This document shows, in pieces, positions 1 to 8,169 of a DNA stretch of 58,108 nucleotides (its first letter is position 1; each line of letters begins with the position of its first letter). The DNA is from JAVBOW01 sp031550615. Its GTDB lineage: Bacteria > Bacteroidota > Bacteroidia > Bacteroidales > Rikenellaceae. The translations under genes and the position numbers were made by a program. The notes beneath the pieces were generated by a model. It saw nothing but the letters and a program-made list of their open reading frames with translations, did no database searches and had not been told where the DNA came from. The DNA is taken from assembly GCA_031550615.1 (NCBI GenBank), contig JAVBOL010000024.1, positions 1-58,108 of the forward strand. The letters are read 5' to 3'.

Positions 1-92
1 TCCTTATCCAATATTCACGTTAACGGCTTTTTCAAAGCCGGCCTTGTGCCGACACCCCCACCCAAACCCTCCCCCTCTTGGGGGATGGCTTT

Positions 93-117
93 GCAACCGG
101 CCTGTAAGGCCGGTTGC
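93..117. repeat. perfect hairpin in leftmost intergenic region
   Basis: Two 11-bp arms (GCAACCGGCCT and its complement) flank a 3-base GTA loop. It lies to the left of the hydrogenase terminator in a 220-base stretch without a convincing gene. C-rich sequence at 50-80 and this hairpin are all I see there. It could be the terminator of a gene outside the window or part of an interspersed element. Confidence 0.6.
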
Positions 118-150
118 GGAAAGGGGAAGACTTTTTTATAAATACCGACA

Positions 151-185
151 CCTCCGTGACCCCCTTTTTAACGGGCTCACGGAGG
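151..185 (-). terminator. terminator after hydC
   Basis: CCTCCGTGA at 151-159 pairs with TCACGGAGG at 177-185, with further C/G pairing inside. On the minus strand the stem is followed by an A/T-rich run (positions 130-141). It is 35 bases past the hydC stop and is the likely end of the hydrogenase operon. Confidence 0.65.
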
Positions 186-220
186 CGGTTGTTGTTTTCG
201 CCGCTGCAAAAGTAGCGAAT

Positions 221-694
221 TTATTCGTATTGGTCGAGGATCTCTTTAATTTGATGCGGTTCGACCTTGCCGTAGACCTTCTCCCCGACCATCATAACGG
301 GTGCGAGGCCGCACGCACCCACGCAGCGCAGACAGTCGAGCGAGAATTTACCGTCGGCGGTCACCCCGCCCACTTTCAGCCCCGGCAGCTGCGCCTGGAC
401 GCCCTCGATCACCTTTTCAGCTCCGCGCACATAGCACGCCGTGCCCATGCAGACCGAGATCGGGTGGCGTCCCTTGGGTTTCATGGTGAAAAACGAGTAG
501 AAAGTCACCACGCCGTAGACCTTGGCCGCGGGTATAGAGAGGTTGTGCGCCACCTCGCGCTGCACCTCTTCGGGCAGGTAGCCCATTTGCCCCTGCACCT
601 TGTGCAGGATGTTAATCAGTTCGCCGGGCTTGTTACCTGCCTCGGCGCAGATCTGCTTTATCGTGTCCTTTTGGCACTGTTCGAGTTGTCCCAT
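221..694 (-). CDS. hydC: [FeFe] hydrogenase small subunit, NuoE-like [2Fe-2S] protein
   Basis: A 157-residue protein of the NuoE/HydC thioredoxin-like [2Fe-2S] family. The cluster ligands are visible as C82-x4-C87 and C124-x3-C128. In trimeric NAD-dependent or electron-bifurcating hydrogenases this subunit passes electrons between the flavin subunit HydB and the catalytic subunit HydA in the cytoplasm. It is the last gene of the operon, 3 bases after hydA, and is followed by a hairpin terminator. Length and motif order fit the family well. Whether the complex bifurcates between NAD and ferredoxin or uses NAD alone cannot be told from sequence. Confidence 0.93.
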   Translation of the reverse strand: MGQLEQCQKDTIKQICAEAGNKPGELINILHKVQGQMGYLPEEVQREVAHNLSIPAAKVYGVVTFYSFFTMKPKGRHPISVCMGTACYVRGAEKVIEGVQAQLPGLKVGGVTADGKFSLDCLRCVGACGLAPVMMVGEKVYGKVEPHQIKEILDQYE

Positions 695-697
695 GGC

Positions 698-2458
698 TTA
701 GAGGTCTTTGCACTTATCGAAATAATGTGTGTGGAGCAGCTCGTGCGCGCGATGGCTGCCCGGTTTGCCCAGGAAGCGCTCGTAGAGTTGCTGCACGAAG
801 GGATTTTCGTGCGATTTGCGCAACGGCTTGGCGGCGTCCTCGCGGTAGATCGCCTCGTGGCGGGCCTTGATGACTGCCGAATCGCCATGGTGCAGGGGTT
901 GCCCCGCGCCGCCGATGCAGCCGCCCGGGCATGCCATGATCTCTATGGCGTGCAGGTCGTAGAGCCCCGAGCGTATACCGTCCATCAGCTTGCGGGCGTT
1001 GCCCAGGCCGTGTGCGATACCTATGTTTATGCCCGTGCCGTTGAAATCGACGCTTGCCGTGCGGATGCCCTCCAGGCCGCGAAGTTCGGTGAAATCCACC
1101 CTCGGCAGGGTCTTGCCGGTGAATACCTCGTAGGCCGTGCGTGTGGCGGCCTCGATCACCCCGCCCGTAGCACCGAAGATCACCGCCGCGCCGGTCGACT
1201 CGCCCAGCGGCTGGTCGAAATCCTCGTCGGGCAGCGACGCGAAGTCGATATTGGCCATCTTTATGAGCGAGGCCAACTCGCGCGTGGAGATCGAGTAGTC
1301 CACGTCGGGATTGCCGTCGGTCTTGAACTCATCCCTCTGGCACTCGTATTTCTTCGCCAGGCAGGGCATCACGCTCACCACGACCATATCCTCGCGCTTT
1401 ACTCCCATCTGCTCCGCAAGATAGGTCTTGGCAACCGATCCGAACATCTGCTGCGGCGAACGCGCCGAAGAGGGGACGTCGAGCATATCGGGATAGTAGG
1501 TCTCGAAAAAGTTGACCCACGCCGGGCAGCACGAGGTGAGGATAGGCAGTTTGACGGCCTTGTCGCCTCCCAGGAAACGGCCCAGGCGGTCGAGCAACTC
1601 GGTGCCCTCCTCCATGATCGTCAGGTCGGCGGCGAAGTCTGTGTCGAATACTTTATTGAAGCCCAGGCGGCGCAGTGCGGCGGCCATCTTGCCGGTCACC
1701 AGCGTGCCGGGGGCCATGTCGAACTCCTCGCCCAGGGCGGCGCGCACAGCCGGCGCGGTCTGCACTATGACTGTTTTCGTGGGGTCGGCCAGGGCGCGGA
1801 TCACCTTGCCCGTGTTGTCGACCTCGGTCAGCGCGCCCGTGGGGCACACCGCCACGCACTGTCCGCAGAAGGTGCAGGGCGAGTCGGTCAGATCCTGCTC
1901 GAAGGCGGGCGTGACCACCGACATGAAGCCGCGGTTGGCAGCCCCCAGCGCGCCCACGGTCTGCACGTCGTTGCAGATCGTTTCGCAGCGGCGGCACATC
2001 ACACATTTGTCCATATCGCGCAGCAGCGAAGGGCTGGCGTCCTTGCGGTAGGTCGATATCTCGGAATTCTGCTCGGCGTGCACCTCGCGGATGCCGAATT
2101 TCACGGCCAGGTCCTGCAAATCGCAGCGTCCCGACTTGGGGCACACCAGGCAGTCCTTGGGGTGGTCGGAAAGCAGCAGCTCCAGGACCGTCTTGCGGGC
2201 GTTAAGCACGCGCGGGGTCGAGGTGTTGACCACCATCCCTTCGGCACAGGCGGTCGAACAGGCCGGGGCGAGGTTGCGCCGTCCAGCCACCTCCGTGACG
2301 CAGATGCGGCAGCCGCCGGGCTTATTCTCGATGCTCAGGTGGTGCAGGTTCATGTGGCACAGCACGGGGATGTTGATCCCTGCGCCGCGCGCGGCCTCCA
2401 GCAGGGTTGTGCCCTCGGCGACCTCTATCGGGTTTGAATCAATAGTCAGCTTTACCAT
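698..2458 (-). CDS. hydA: [FeFe] hydrogenase catalytic subunit
   Basis: 586 residues. An N-terminal [2Fe-2S] domain has C34, C50, C53 and C67. A His-ligated [4Fe-4S] site follows (H99, C103, C106, C112), then two [4Fe-4S] motifs (C152-C162 and C195-C205) and the H-cluster domain. All three H-cluster signatures are intact: TSCCPAW at 308-314, MPCLAKK at 364-370 and the MACPGGC motif at 508-514. The residues for H2 catalysis are therefore present, including the proton-transfer Cys310. It sits between hydB and hydC with 2-3 base gaps, so it is translated as part of a cytoplasmic HydABC complex that should reoxidise NADH and/or reduced ferredoxin with H2 release. Confidence 0.96.
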   Translation of the reverse strand: MVKLTIDSNPIEVAEGTTLLEAARGAGINIPVLCHMNLHHLSIENKPGGCRICVTEVAGRRNLAPACSTACAEGMVVNTSTPRVLNARKTVLELLLSDHPKDCLVCPKSGRCDLQDLAVKFGIREVHAEQNSEISTYRKDASPSLLRDMDKCVMCRRCETICNDVQTVGALGAANRGFMSVVTPAFEQDLTDSPCTFCGQCVAVCPTGALTEVDNTGKVIRALADPTKTVIVQTAPAVRAALGEEFDMAPGTLVTGKMAAALRRLGFNKVFDTDFAADLTIMEEGTELLDRLGRFLGGDKAVKLPILTSCCPAWVNFFETYYPDMLDVPSSARSPQQMFGSVAKTYLAEQMGVKREDMVVVSVMPCLAKKYECQRDEFKTDGNPDVDYSISTRELASLIKMANIDFASLPDEDFDQPLGESTGAAVIFGATGGVIEAATRTAYEVFTGKTLPRVDFTELRGLEGIRTASVDFNGTGINIGIAHGLGNARKLMDGIRSGLYDLHAIEIMACPGGCIGGAGQPLHHGDSAVIKARHEAIYREDAAKPLRKSHENPFVQQLYERFLGKPGSHRAHELLHTHYFDKCKDL

Positions 2459-2460
2459 AA

Positions 2461-4254
2461 CTATTTAACGTCTATGGCGTTGAACTTACATTTATCGTAG
2501 CACGCCCCGCAACGGATGCAGCGATCCGCGTCTATGTAGTGGGGTGAGCGTTTTTCGCCCTGGATGGCGTTGGTCGGGCACACGCGGGTGCATGCCGTGC
2601 AGCCTGTGCACTTGTCCACCTCGATGAAGTATTTGCGCAGCGATTTGCACTTGCCCGAGGGGCAGCGGCGCTCACGCACGTGGGCGAGGTATTCGTCCCA
2701 AAAGTTATCCAGGGTCGAGAGCACGGGGTTGGGCGAGGTCTGCCCCAGCCCGCACAGCGCGGTGTCTTTGATGACCCCGGCCAGGTTGCGCATATATTCG
2801 AGGTCCTCCTCGGTGCCCTTGCCGTCGCATATCTTGCTCAGCAGCTCGTGCAGGCGCTTGTTGCCCACGCGGCAGGGGGCGCACTTGCCGCACGACTCCT
2901 CGACGGTGAATTCGAGGTAGAAGCGCGCCACCGAGGGCATGCAGTCGTCCTCGTCCATGACGATCATACCTCCCGAGCCCATCATCGAGCCGGCGGCCAG
3001 AAGGTTGTCGAAATCTATCGGCGTGTCGAGGTGTTTCTCCGTAAGGCAGCCTCCCGAGGGGCCCCCGGTCTGCACGGCCTTGAATTTCTTGCCGTCCTTA
3101 ATGCCGCCCCCGATCTCGAAGATCACCTCGCGCAGGGTCGTGCCCATCGGCACTTCGATCAGGCCGACGTTGTTGATCTTGCCGGCCAGCGCGAACACTT
3201 TCGTGCCCTTGGATTTGGCCGTGCCTATCGAGGCGAACCACTCGGCGCCTTTCAGTAATATGACGGGAATGTTGGCCAGCGTCTCGACGTTGTTGACGTT
3301 GGTGGGTTTTCCCAGATAACCCTTCTCCGCGGGGAAAGGGGGCTTAACGGTCGGTTCGCCGCGGTGTCCCTCCATGGAGTGGATCAGGGCGGTCTCCTCG
3401 CCGCAGACGAACGCGCCGGCGCCGTAGCGCAGCTCGATGTCGAAACCGAAGTCGCTTCCGAGTATGCCCTCGCCCAACAGGCCGTACTCGCGCGCCTGGT
3501 CGATGGCGATCTGCAGACGTTTGATAGCCAGCGGATATTCGGCGCGGATATAGACCAGGCCCTTCGAAGCACCGATGCAATAGCCGCAAATGGCCATCGC
3601 CTCGATTATGGTGTGCGGGTCGCCTTCGAGGATCGAGCGGTCCATGAACGCGCCCGGGTCGCCCTCGTCGGCGTTGCAGACCACGTATTTCTGGTCGGCG
3701 CTGTTTTTAGCCGCAATCTCCCACTTGAGTCCGGTGGGGAAACCGCCGCCGCCGCGTCCGCGGAGTCCCGACTGCTTGACCACCTCGACCGTTTCGGCGG
3801 GGGTCATCTCGCTGAGCGCCTTGCCCAGGGCGGCGTAACCGTCGCGGGCTATATACTCGCCGATGTTCTCGGGGTCGATAAAGCCGCAGTTGCGCAGCGC
3901 GACGCGTATCTGCTTGCGGTAGAACTCCATATGGCGCTCATCGCTCACCCGTTGCAGGGTTTCGGGATCTTCGTACAGAAGGCGGGCGACCTTGCGCCCC
4001 TTGAGCACGTGCTCGGCGACGATCTCATAGGCGTCGGCAGGGGCTACGCGCGTGTAGAACGTGTTGTCGGGGACCACCTTGACGATGGGCCCCTTCTCGC
4101 AGAAGCCGAAGCATCCGGTGGTCACCACCTGGGCCTGGTCCTCTAAGTTGTGGGCTTTAAGTGCTTTGCGCAGGTTGTCGGCGATGGCCGCACTCTCCGA
4201 CGCGCGGCATCCCGTACCGCCGCACACGAGCAGCTGCATGTTGTAGTTTGCCAT
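2461..4254 (-). CDS. hydB: [FeFe] hydrogenase flavin subunit, NuoF-like NADH-binding
   Basis: 597 residues. The N-terminal ~100 residues form a thioredoxin-like [2Fe-2S] domain (C11, C16, TGCFGFC motif near 47-53). A NuoF-type FMN/NADH domain follows, with the glycine-rich RGRGGGGFPTG stretch and the CGKCAPCRVG cluster motif. The C-terminus carries two [4Fe-4S] motifs, CTGCTACTRVCP and CIRCGACYDKC. This is the standard architecture of HydB from trimeric [FeFe] hydrogenases. It is the site of NAD(H) oxidation or reduction and the proposed bifurcation centre. It is 7 bases after the small [2Fe-2S] gene and 2 bases before hydA. Confidence 0.95.
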   Translation of the reverse strand: MANYNMQLLVCGGTGCRASESAAIADNLRKALKAHNLEDQAQVVTTGCFGFCEKGPIVKVVPDNTFYTRVAPADAYEIVAEHVLKGRKVARLLYEDPETLQRVSDERHMEFYRKQIRVALRNCGFIDPENIGEYIARDGYAALGKALSEMTPAETVEVVKQSGLRGRGGGGFPTGLKWEIAAKNSADQKYVVCNADEGDPGAFMDRSILEGDPHTIIEAMAICGYCIGASKGLVYIRAEYPLAIKRLQIAIDQAREYGLLGEGILGSDFGFDIELRYGAGAFVCGEETALIHSMEGHRGEPTVKPPFPAEKGYLGKPTNVNNVETLANIPVILLKGAEWFASIGTAKSKGTKVFALAGKINNVGLIEVPMGTTLREVIFEIGGGIKDGKKFKAVQTGGPSGGCLTEKHLDTPIDFDNLLAAGSMMGSGGMIVMDEDDCMPSVARFYLEFTVEESCGKCAPCRVGNKRLHELLSKICDGKGTEEDLEYMRNLAGVIKDTALCGLGQTSPNPVLSTLDNFWDEYLAHVRERRCPSGKCKSLRKYFIEVDKCTGCTACTRVCPTNAIQGEKRSPHYIDADRCIRCGACYDKCKFNAIDVK

Positions 4255-4261
4255 TGCGGGG

Positions 4262-4654
4262 CTATTTTATCTTCTGGAAATTAACCGGGATGATGCCGTC
4301 CAGCAACTCTCCGGTGGCTACGTAGCGGTCTAAGATCTGCCCGGCGCGCTCGATGCCGACATGGCCGAAAACGACCGGGTCCTCGCCCGGGCGAGTCACT
4401 TCGACGGTCGGCTCGGCATGGCAGAAGCCCATGCACCCGCTCTGCGTCACTACGGCGGGGATACCCTTTTTCGCCGTCATATCGACCATTGCGCCCATGA
4501 TTTCGCGCGCTCCCGCGGCGATTCCGCACGTGCCCATGGCCACGCGGATCTGGACGAGTTTTTCGGGGGAGGTGCTCTTCTCGCGGATGTTCATCTGTTG
4601 CCCCAGTCCTTCGCGCATACGGCGCAAGTCGTCGAGCGATGTGATCTTGGTCAT
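4262..4654 (-). CDS. (2Fe-2S) ferredoxin-like protein of hydrogenase operon
   Basis: 130 residues, thioredoxin-like ferredoxin domain related to the N-terminus of HydB. Visible cysteines are C43 in MGTCGIAAGA and C74/C78 in SGCMGFCHAEP. The fourth ligand found in HydB is replaced by A39, so only three of four usual Cys ligands exist, a pattern I also recall in hydrogenase-linked homologues. It is the first gene of the operon, about 28 bases downstream of the predicted start of transcription. A role as a small electron carrier or accessory subunit of HydABC is inferred from context. Confidence 0.85.
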   Translation of the reverse strand: MTKITSLDDLRRMREGLGQQMNIREKSTSPEKLVQIRVAMGTCGIAAGAREIMGAMVDMTAKKGIPAVVTQSGCMGFCHAEPTVEVTRPGEDPVVFGHVGIERAGQILDRYVATGELLDGIIPVNFQKIK

Positions 4655-4688
4655 CGGGATATGTGTTGTAGTTTTAGTGTAGTTGCCA

Positions 4689-4719
4689 CAAAGCTAATAT
4701 AAATTAACATTTTCCCAAA
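4689..4719 (-). promoter_or_regulatory. consensus Bacteroidota promoter of hyd operon
   Basis: Read on the minus strand, TTTG (4716-4719) is followed by exactly 19 bases and then TAGCTTTG (4689-4696), matching the -33 TTTG / -7 TAnnTTTG consensus of the Bacteroidota primary sigma factor. Predicted transcription starts near 4684, giving a short leader before the ATG at 4654. It lies directly after the last gene of the upstream six-gene module, so the hydrogenase can be expressed independently of it. Confidence 0.8.
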
Positions 4720-4725
4720 CTCCGG

Positions 4726-5268
4726 TTATGATTTTATCATTTCGAGATTGTTTTTAATCATTTCCGTAACCGCCGTTATCACCTGGGGATCACTTAAAGG
4801 TATATCCCCGAGCGCTCCGGCCAACTCGCGCGTGTCGAGGCTCCATTCATTGCCGGCGTGGCGGAAAGTGAAAACGATCCGCACGCCCGGGTGCGACGCG
4901 GCGGTCATCGCCACGGTCGAGGGCAGATCGCCCATCGGCGGCAGATCGAGGTGCGAAAGGGTGAACCACGCCGTCACGAGAGTGCCCTCACCCGGCGCGC
5001 TTTCCACGCTCACGTCGCCCCCGGTTTGCTGGGCCGTCTGCTTATAGAGGGGAATGCCCAGGCCCACCCGCCTGGTGGTGCGCGAGGTGAAAAATGGATC
5101 TTCGAGCCTTGCCACCTGCGCAGGGGTCATGCCGCGGCCATCGTCCCTGACCGTTATCGTCAGGCGGTCCTGCGCGGGATTTTCGTCGACCGTCAACTCC
5201 ACGAGGCCCGCGCCCGCCGCGAGCGAATTCTCCATGATATCCAATATGTGCAGCGAGAGTTCCTTCAT
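4726..5268 (-). CDS. stand-alone GHKL ATP-binding protein (histidine-kinase-like ATPase)
   Basis: 180 residues carrying the ATPase boxes of histidine kinases: N-box HILDIMENSLAAGA, G1 DDGRGM, F-box DPFFTSR and G2 VGLGIPL. There is no dimerisation/phosphoacceptor helix with a conserved His, no sensor domain and no membrane segment. The last ~70 residues form an extra domain I do not recognise. It overlaps the upstream PHP gene by 4 bases (ATGA). Homologous proteins accompany sensory [FeFe]-hydrogenase genes in Thermotoga and Clostridia, so a signalling role is likely. The partner or phosphotransfer target is unknown. Confidence 0.85.
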   Translation of the reverse strand: MKELSLHILDIMENSLAAGAGLVELTVDENPAQDRLTITVRDDGRGMTPAQVARLEDPFFTSRTTRRVGLGIPLYKQTAQQTGGDVSVESAPGEGTLVTAWFTLSHLDLPPMGDLPSTVAMTAASHPGVRIVFTFRHAGNEWSLDTRELAGALGDIPLSDPQVITAVTEMIKNNLEMIKS

Positions 5269-5975
5269 CGCAGGGCTTTTTTGAGCGCTTCGAAAGAGAG
5301 CTCCTCCATTTCGAAGAGCGTGTGGCGGCGCGAGAGCTCTTCGGGCAGGTGGGCGTCCGAGAAACTTACCAGACGGTGGTGCGACAGGCCGGGGTGCTCG
5401 ATCAGAAATTCATCCGCCGAGGTGCGGGGCGAGAGCTCCAGCGCGTCGATCTCCAGGTTGGGCGGTATGAAACCCAGTTGCCTCAACAGGCTGTTCACCG
5501 GTTTGTCCACGTGAGCGGGGATGAACAGTCCGCCAAGGCGGTGGACCTCCCTGCAAACCTCCTCCACCCCGGCGCTTATCGCCGAGATCAGAAGGCGGGG
5601 CTCTTCATATGTTATCCGCTCATTTTCGTCGACCACCACCTGCCAGCCGAAAAGTTCGGGGCGGTTCTTTACATCGGGCAGCCTTTCAGAGAGGTATTTC
5701 TGGAATTCCGCCGCCGGGGCTTCCTTGCCGAAAAGCGCCAGGCAGTGGGCCTCCTCCGCCGTGGTCACCTCTGCCCCGTAAAGCACCAGCAATCCCTTCT
5801 CCGCGCCCAGGCGGCGGGTCAGCGCGCATTGCAGGGTCGTGTTGTGGTCGGTGACGGCGATCATGTCCAGACCGCACTCCACCGCCCGCCGCACTATGAA
5901 TTGCGGCGACATATCCACTTCGCCGCAGGGCGAGAGAACGGAATGGATGTGCAGGTCGGCTTTATATTGTGGCAT
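5265..5975 (-). CDS. PHP-domain metal-dependent phosphoesterase
   Basis: 236 residues from the ATG at 5975; an in-frame ATG at 6038 would add 21 residues without family similarity. PHP motifs are visible: the HIH metal site in ADLHIHSVLSPCGEVDMSP at the N-terminus and TDHNT about 30 residues later, with further His residues (PAHVDKP) downstream. PHP proteins hydrolyse phosphate esters such as nucleotides or phosphohistidinol. The substrate here is not evident. It is the fifth gene of the sensory-hydrogenase module and is translationally coupled to the following ATPase. Confidence 0.85.
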   Translation of the reverse strand: MPQYKADLHIHSVLSPCGEVDMSPQFIVRRAVECGLDMIAVTDHNTTLQCALTRRLGAEKGLLVLYGAEVTTAEEAHCLALFGKEAPAAEFQKYLSERLPDVKNRPELFGWQVVVDENERITYEEPRLLISAISAGVEEVCREVHRLGGLFIPAHVDKPVNSLLRQLGFIPPNLEIDALELSPRTSADEFLIEHPGLSHHRLVSFSDAHLPEELSRRHTLFEMEELSFEALKKALR

Positions 5976-6059
5976 AGGTGTCTGGCAGAAAGTCCTACGT
6001 CGCGTTAACATGTCGGGTTGCAACACAACCCGATCCATGCGGCAGAATATTATGCAGCG

Positions 6060-6389
6060 CTATTTATTGAGCAGCGCGTATACCTTACCCGAGACCTCGA
6101 ATTCGCCGTCGCCGGTGCCCAGGATCGTTATCCCTTCGGCCTTAGCCATTTTCAGGGTGTCGGGGTCGGGCTCCAATCCCTTGACCAGCACGATGGCGGC
6201 CAGTTCCTTGAGCGAGGCGATGGCCACGGTGTTCTTGTGGGTCTGCAGGGTGATCCATACGCGCCCGGCGTCGGCATGGCCCATTACATCGCTCAGCAGG
6301 TCGGAGGTGTAACCTCCGTTTACCGGCACATCTTCGCCCATATTGAAAACCTTCAGGCCGAGGGCCAAAACCAATTCTTTTACGGTCAT
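6060..6389 (-). CDS. DRTGG-domain protein
   Basis: 109 residues, one DRTGG-like domain (motif region GYTSDLLSDVMGHADAGRVWI). This domain is found as a regulatory unit next to CBS domains, HPr kinase and phosphotransacetylase, and is thought to bind a small ligand. It is a paralogue of the protein at 8170-8514 (shared Y-SDL-SDV block). It follows the sensory hydrogenase gene by 6 bases. Function is inferred only from its genomic company: a ligand-sensing subunit of the module. Confidence 0.8.
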   Translation of the reverse strand: MTVKELVLALGLKVFNMGEDVPVNGGYTSDLLSDVMGHADAGRVWITLQTHKNTVAIASLKELAAIVLVKGLEPDPDTLKMAKAEGITILGTGDGEFEVSGKVYALLNK

Positions 6390-6395
6390 GTCAAT

Positions 6396-7757
6396 CTATT
6401 TTTGTTTGTTGCCAAAGCGCTCCTTGCCCCAGATCGACTCCATAAGCCGCAGACGCTCGTCGGGCGAGAAGAGCCCCTGCTTTTCGAGCCCCGTCTCCAT
6501 GAATATGCACGAGGCGAGGGGCACATCGCGGCACACCACGTCCTGCGCCAGGGCCTCGCAACTCGGCGCCCCGCACGCCCCGCAGTCTATGCCGGGAAGT
6601 TCGTCGCGCACCTCCCTTACGCGCGCCACCTTTTGCAGCGCCACCTTGATGTCGGGGTCGTATTTTATCATCGAGCGCGCCTCTACGGCATCCATCGGCA
6701 CGCATGCCGAGCACAGTCGCAGGTATTCGCCCGAGCGGGCATGCTCCTCGGGAGCTTCGCGCGCCATTTTCTTGAGCCTCTCGACGGTGATGAAACGGTT
6801 GCCGCGCGCCAGGATGCCGCCCGAGCACGACTCGTCGCACGCCCTGAGTTCGAGGTAGTCGATGCCCTCGATCTTGTCGTTTTCGAGTTTTTCGAGGAAT
6901 TCGATCACGTTATCCATACCGTCGATGGCCAGCGTGCGCCCTTTGGCCACCCCTGCGTGCTTGGCCTCGCCGCCCGTGACCACCCAGCGCAGACCGCGCG
7001 AGGAAACCGCCGTATTGGCCGGCTGGGGCATGGCCTGTCCCAGGGCGTGGTTCTTATAGGCGTGGTACACCTTATTATAAAGGTGGTCCATGTTGACCAC
7101 CCCGCTAATGGGCGAGGTATAACCCCCGATGGGCTCCTTGACGGCAGCTATCTTGGCGGCGCAGGGCGTGGCGTAGAATATTCCCACGTCCTCGCGCGGG
7201 ATGCCCCTCTCCTCCATCATTCGCTGGTAGTAGACCGCCGTAACCTCCAGCGGGGGCAGCATACGCATGATATGGTCGACCAGCACCGGGAAACGCACCT
7301 GGATAAGGCGCACGATGGCGGGGCAATATGACGATATCACGGGCCTGGCGTGCGTGGCGACGTAATCCGGCATTTCCGAGGCCAGCACGTCGACACCCTG
7401 CTCCACCGGGCACACCTGCGTGAATCCCATTCCGGTAAGGAACGTGTCAATCTGTTCGCGGGTTATCTCGCCGCCGAATTGCGCGTAGAACACCGTGGGC
7501 AGCAGCAGCACGCGGTGGCGGAATGCCGTGATACCGCTAAGGTCGTCGTCGGCCACGCGGATCGCCCTCTGCGGACAGACGCGGTAGCACTCGCCGCAGT
7601 CGATGCACCAGTCGTAGTGCACCTCGGCCTTGCCCCCGCGCACGCGGATCGCCTCGGTGGGACACACGCGCATGCAGTGTGAACAACCCACGCACGCCCT
7701 GTTGATGATCTGAAGGGCGTGGCGTTTGTTACACGTTATTCCGCTTTGTCCGCTCAT
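6396..7757 (-). CDS. sensory-type [FeFe]-hydrogenase-like protein
   Basis: 453 residues: two [4Fe-4S] motifs (C22-C32 and C51-C61), an H-cluster-like domain, and a C-terminal FeS domain (C392, C395, C400, C417) of the Fe-S type seen in sensory hydrogenases. The H-cluster signatures are divergent: SSYCPA at 142-147, TPCAAK at 197-202 and ACDESC at 306-311. The four cluster ligands C145, C199, C307 and C311 are kept. The proton-relay cysteine of catalytic enzymes is Tyr144. This resembles regulatory (group C/D-like) [FeFe] hydrogenases, but the usual C-terminal PAS or kinase output domain is missing. It overlaps the upstream ATPase gene by 4 bases. Confidence 0.88.
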   Translation of the reverse strand: MSGQSGITCNKRHALQIINRACVGCSHCMRVCPTEAIRVRGGKAEVHYDWCIDCGECYRVCPQRAIRVADDDLSGITAFRHRVLLLPTVFYAQFGGEITREQIDTFLTGMGFTQVCPVEQGVDVLASEMPDYVATHARPVISSYCPAIVRLIQVRFPVLVDHIMRMLPPLEVTAVYYQRMMEERGIPREDVGIFYATPCAAKIAAVKEPIGGYTSPISGVVNMDHLYNKVYHAYKNHALGQAMPQPANTAVSSRGLRWVVTGGEAKHAGVAKGRTLAIDGMDNVIEFLEKLENDKIEGIDYLELRACDESCSGGILARGNRFITVERLKKMAREAPEEHARSGEYLRLCSACVPMDAVEARSMIKYDPDIKVALQKVARVREVRDELPGIDCGACGAPSCEALAQDVVCRDVPLASCIFMETGLEKQGLFSPDERLRLMESIWGKERFGNKQK

Positions 7758-8167
7758 GGGAAGTTGACCCTTATCTTCAGTCGCGTGCCTACGTCCACAG
7801 TCGAGGTGATCTCGAATTCATCGGCGTTGTCGCGGATATTGGGCAATCCCATACCCGCGCCGAAACCCATTTCGCGCACGCGGGCCGAGGCGGTCGAAAA
7901 ACCGCGCTCCATGGCCTGGGGTATGTCGGCGATGCCGGGCCCCTCGTCCTGCAGCACGAGCGTCACCCCTTCGGCGTCGATCTCGGCGGTGATGACCCCG
8001 CGCCACGCGTGCGCGACGATATTCACCTCGGCCTCATAGAGCGCCACGACCACTTTTTTGATTATCGCGGGAGCTATGCCCAGCTCCTTTAGAAGTTTTT
8101 TCACGTCGCTCGACGCATTTCCCGCCTGGGTGAAGTCGCCACCCTTTACTTTCCAGCTCGATTTCAT
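7754..8167 (-). CDS. RsbW-like anti-sigma/serine-kinase-type ATPase
   Basis: 137 residues, a GHKL ATPase of the RsbW/SpoIIAB size class with N-box YEAEVNIVAHA, G1 DEGPGI and G2 GFGAGMGLPNI. RsbW proteins phosphorylate serine on partner proteins or bind sigma factors. No STAS anti-anti-sigma partner is encoded nearby. The gene is 2 bases after the DRTGG gene and overlaps the sensory hydrogenase by 4 bases, suggesting a fixed stoichiometry. A second, different GHKL ATPase ends the same operon. Confidence 0.87.
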   Translation of the reverse strand: MKSSWKVKGGDFTQAGNASSDVKKLLKELGIAPAIIKKVVVALYEAEVNIVAHAWRGVITAEIDAEGVTLVLQDEGPGIADIPQAMERGFSTASARVREMGFGAGMGLPNIRDNADEFEITSTVDVGTRLKIRVNFP

Positions 8168-8169
8168 CT

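Noticed and set aside
44..2437. Long plus-strand open frame (797 codons) opposite hydA and hydC.
   Set aside because: It is entirely antisense to hydC/hydA, which have complete cluster motifs. Long antisense frames are common in GC-rich genes; the product is His/Arg/Ala-rich and shows no domain.
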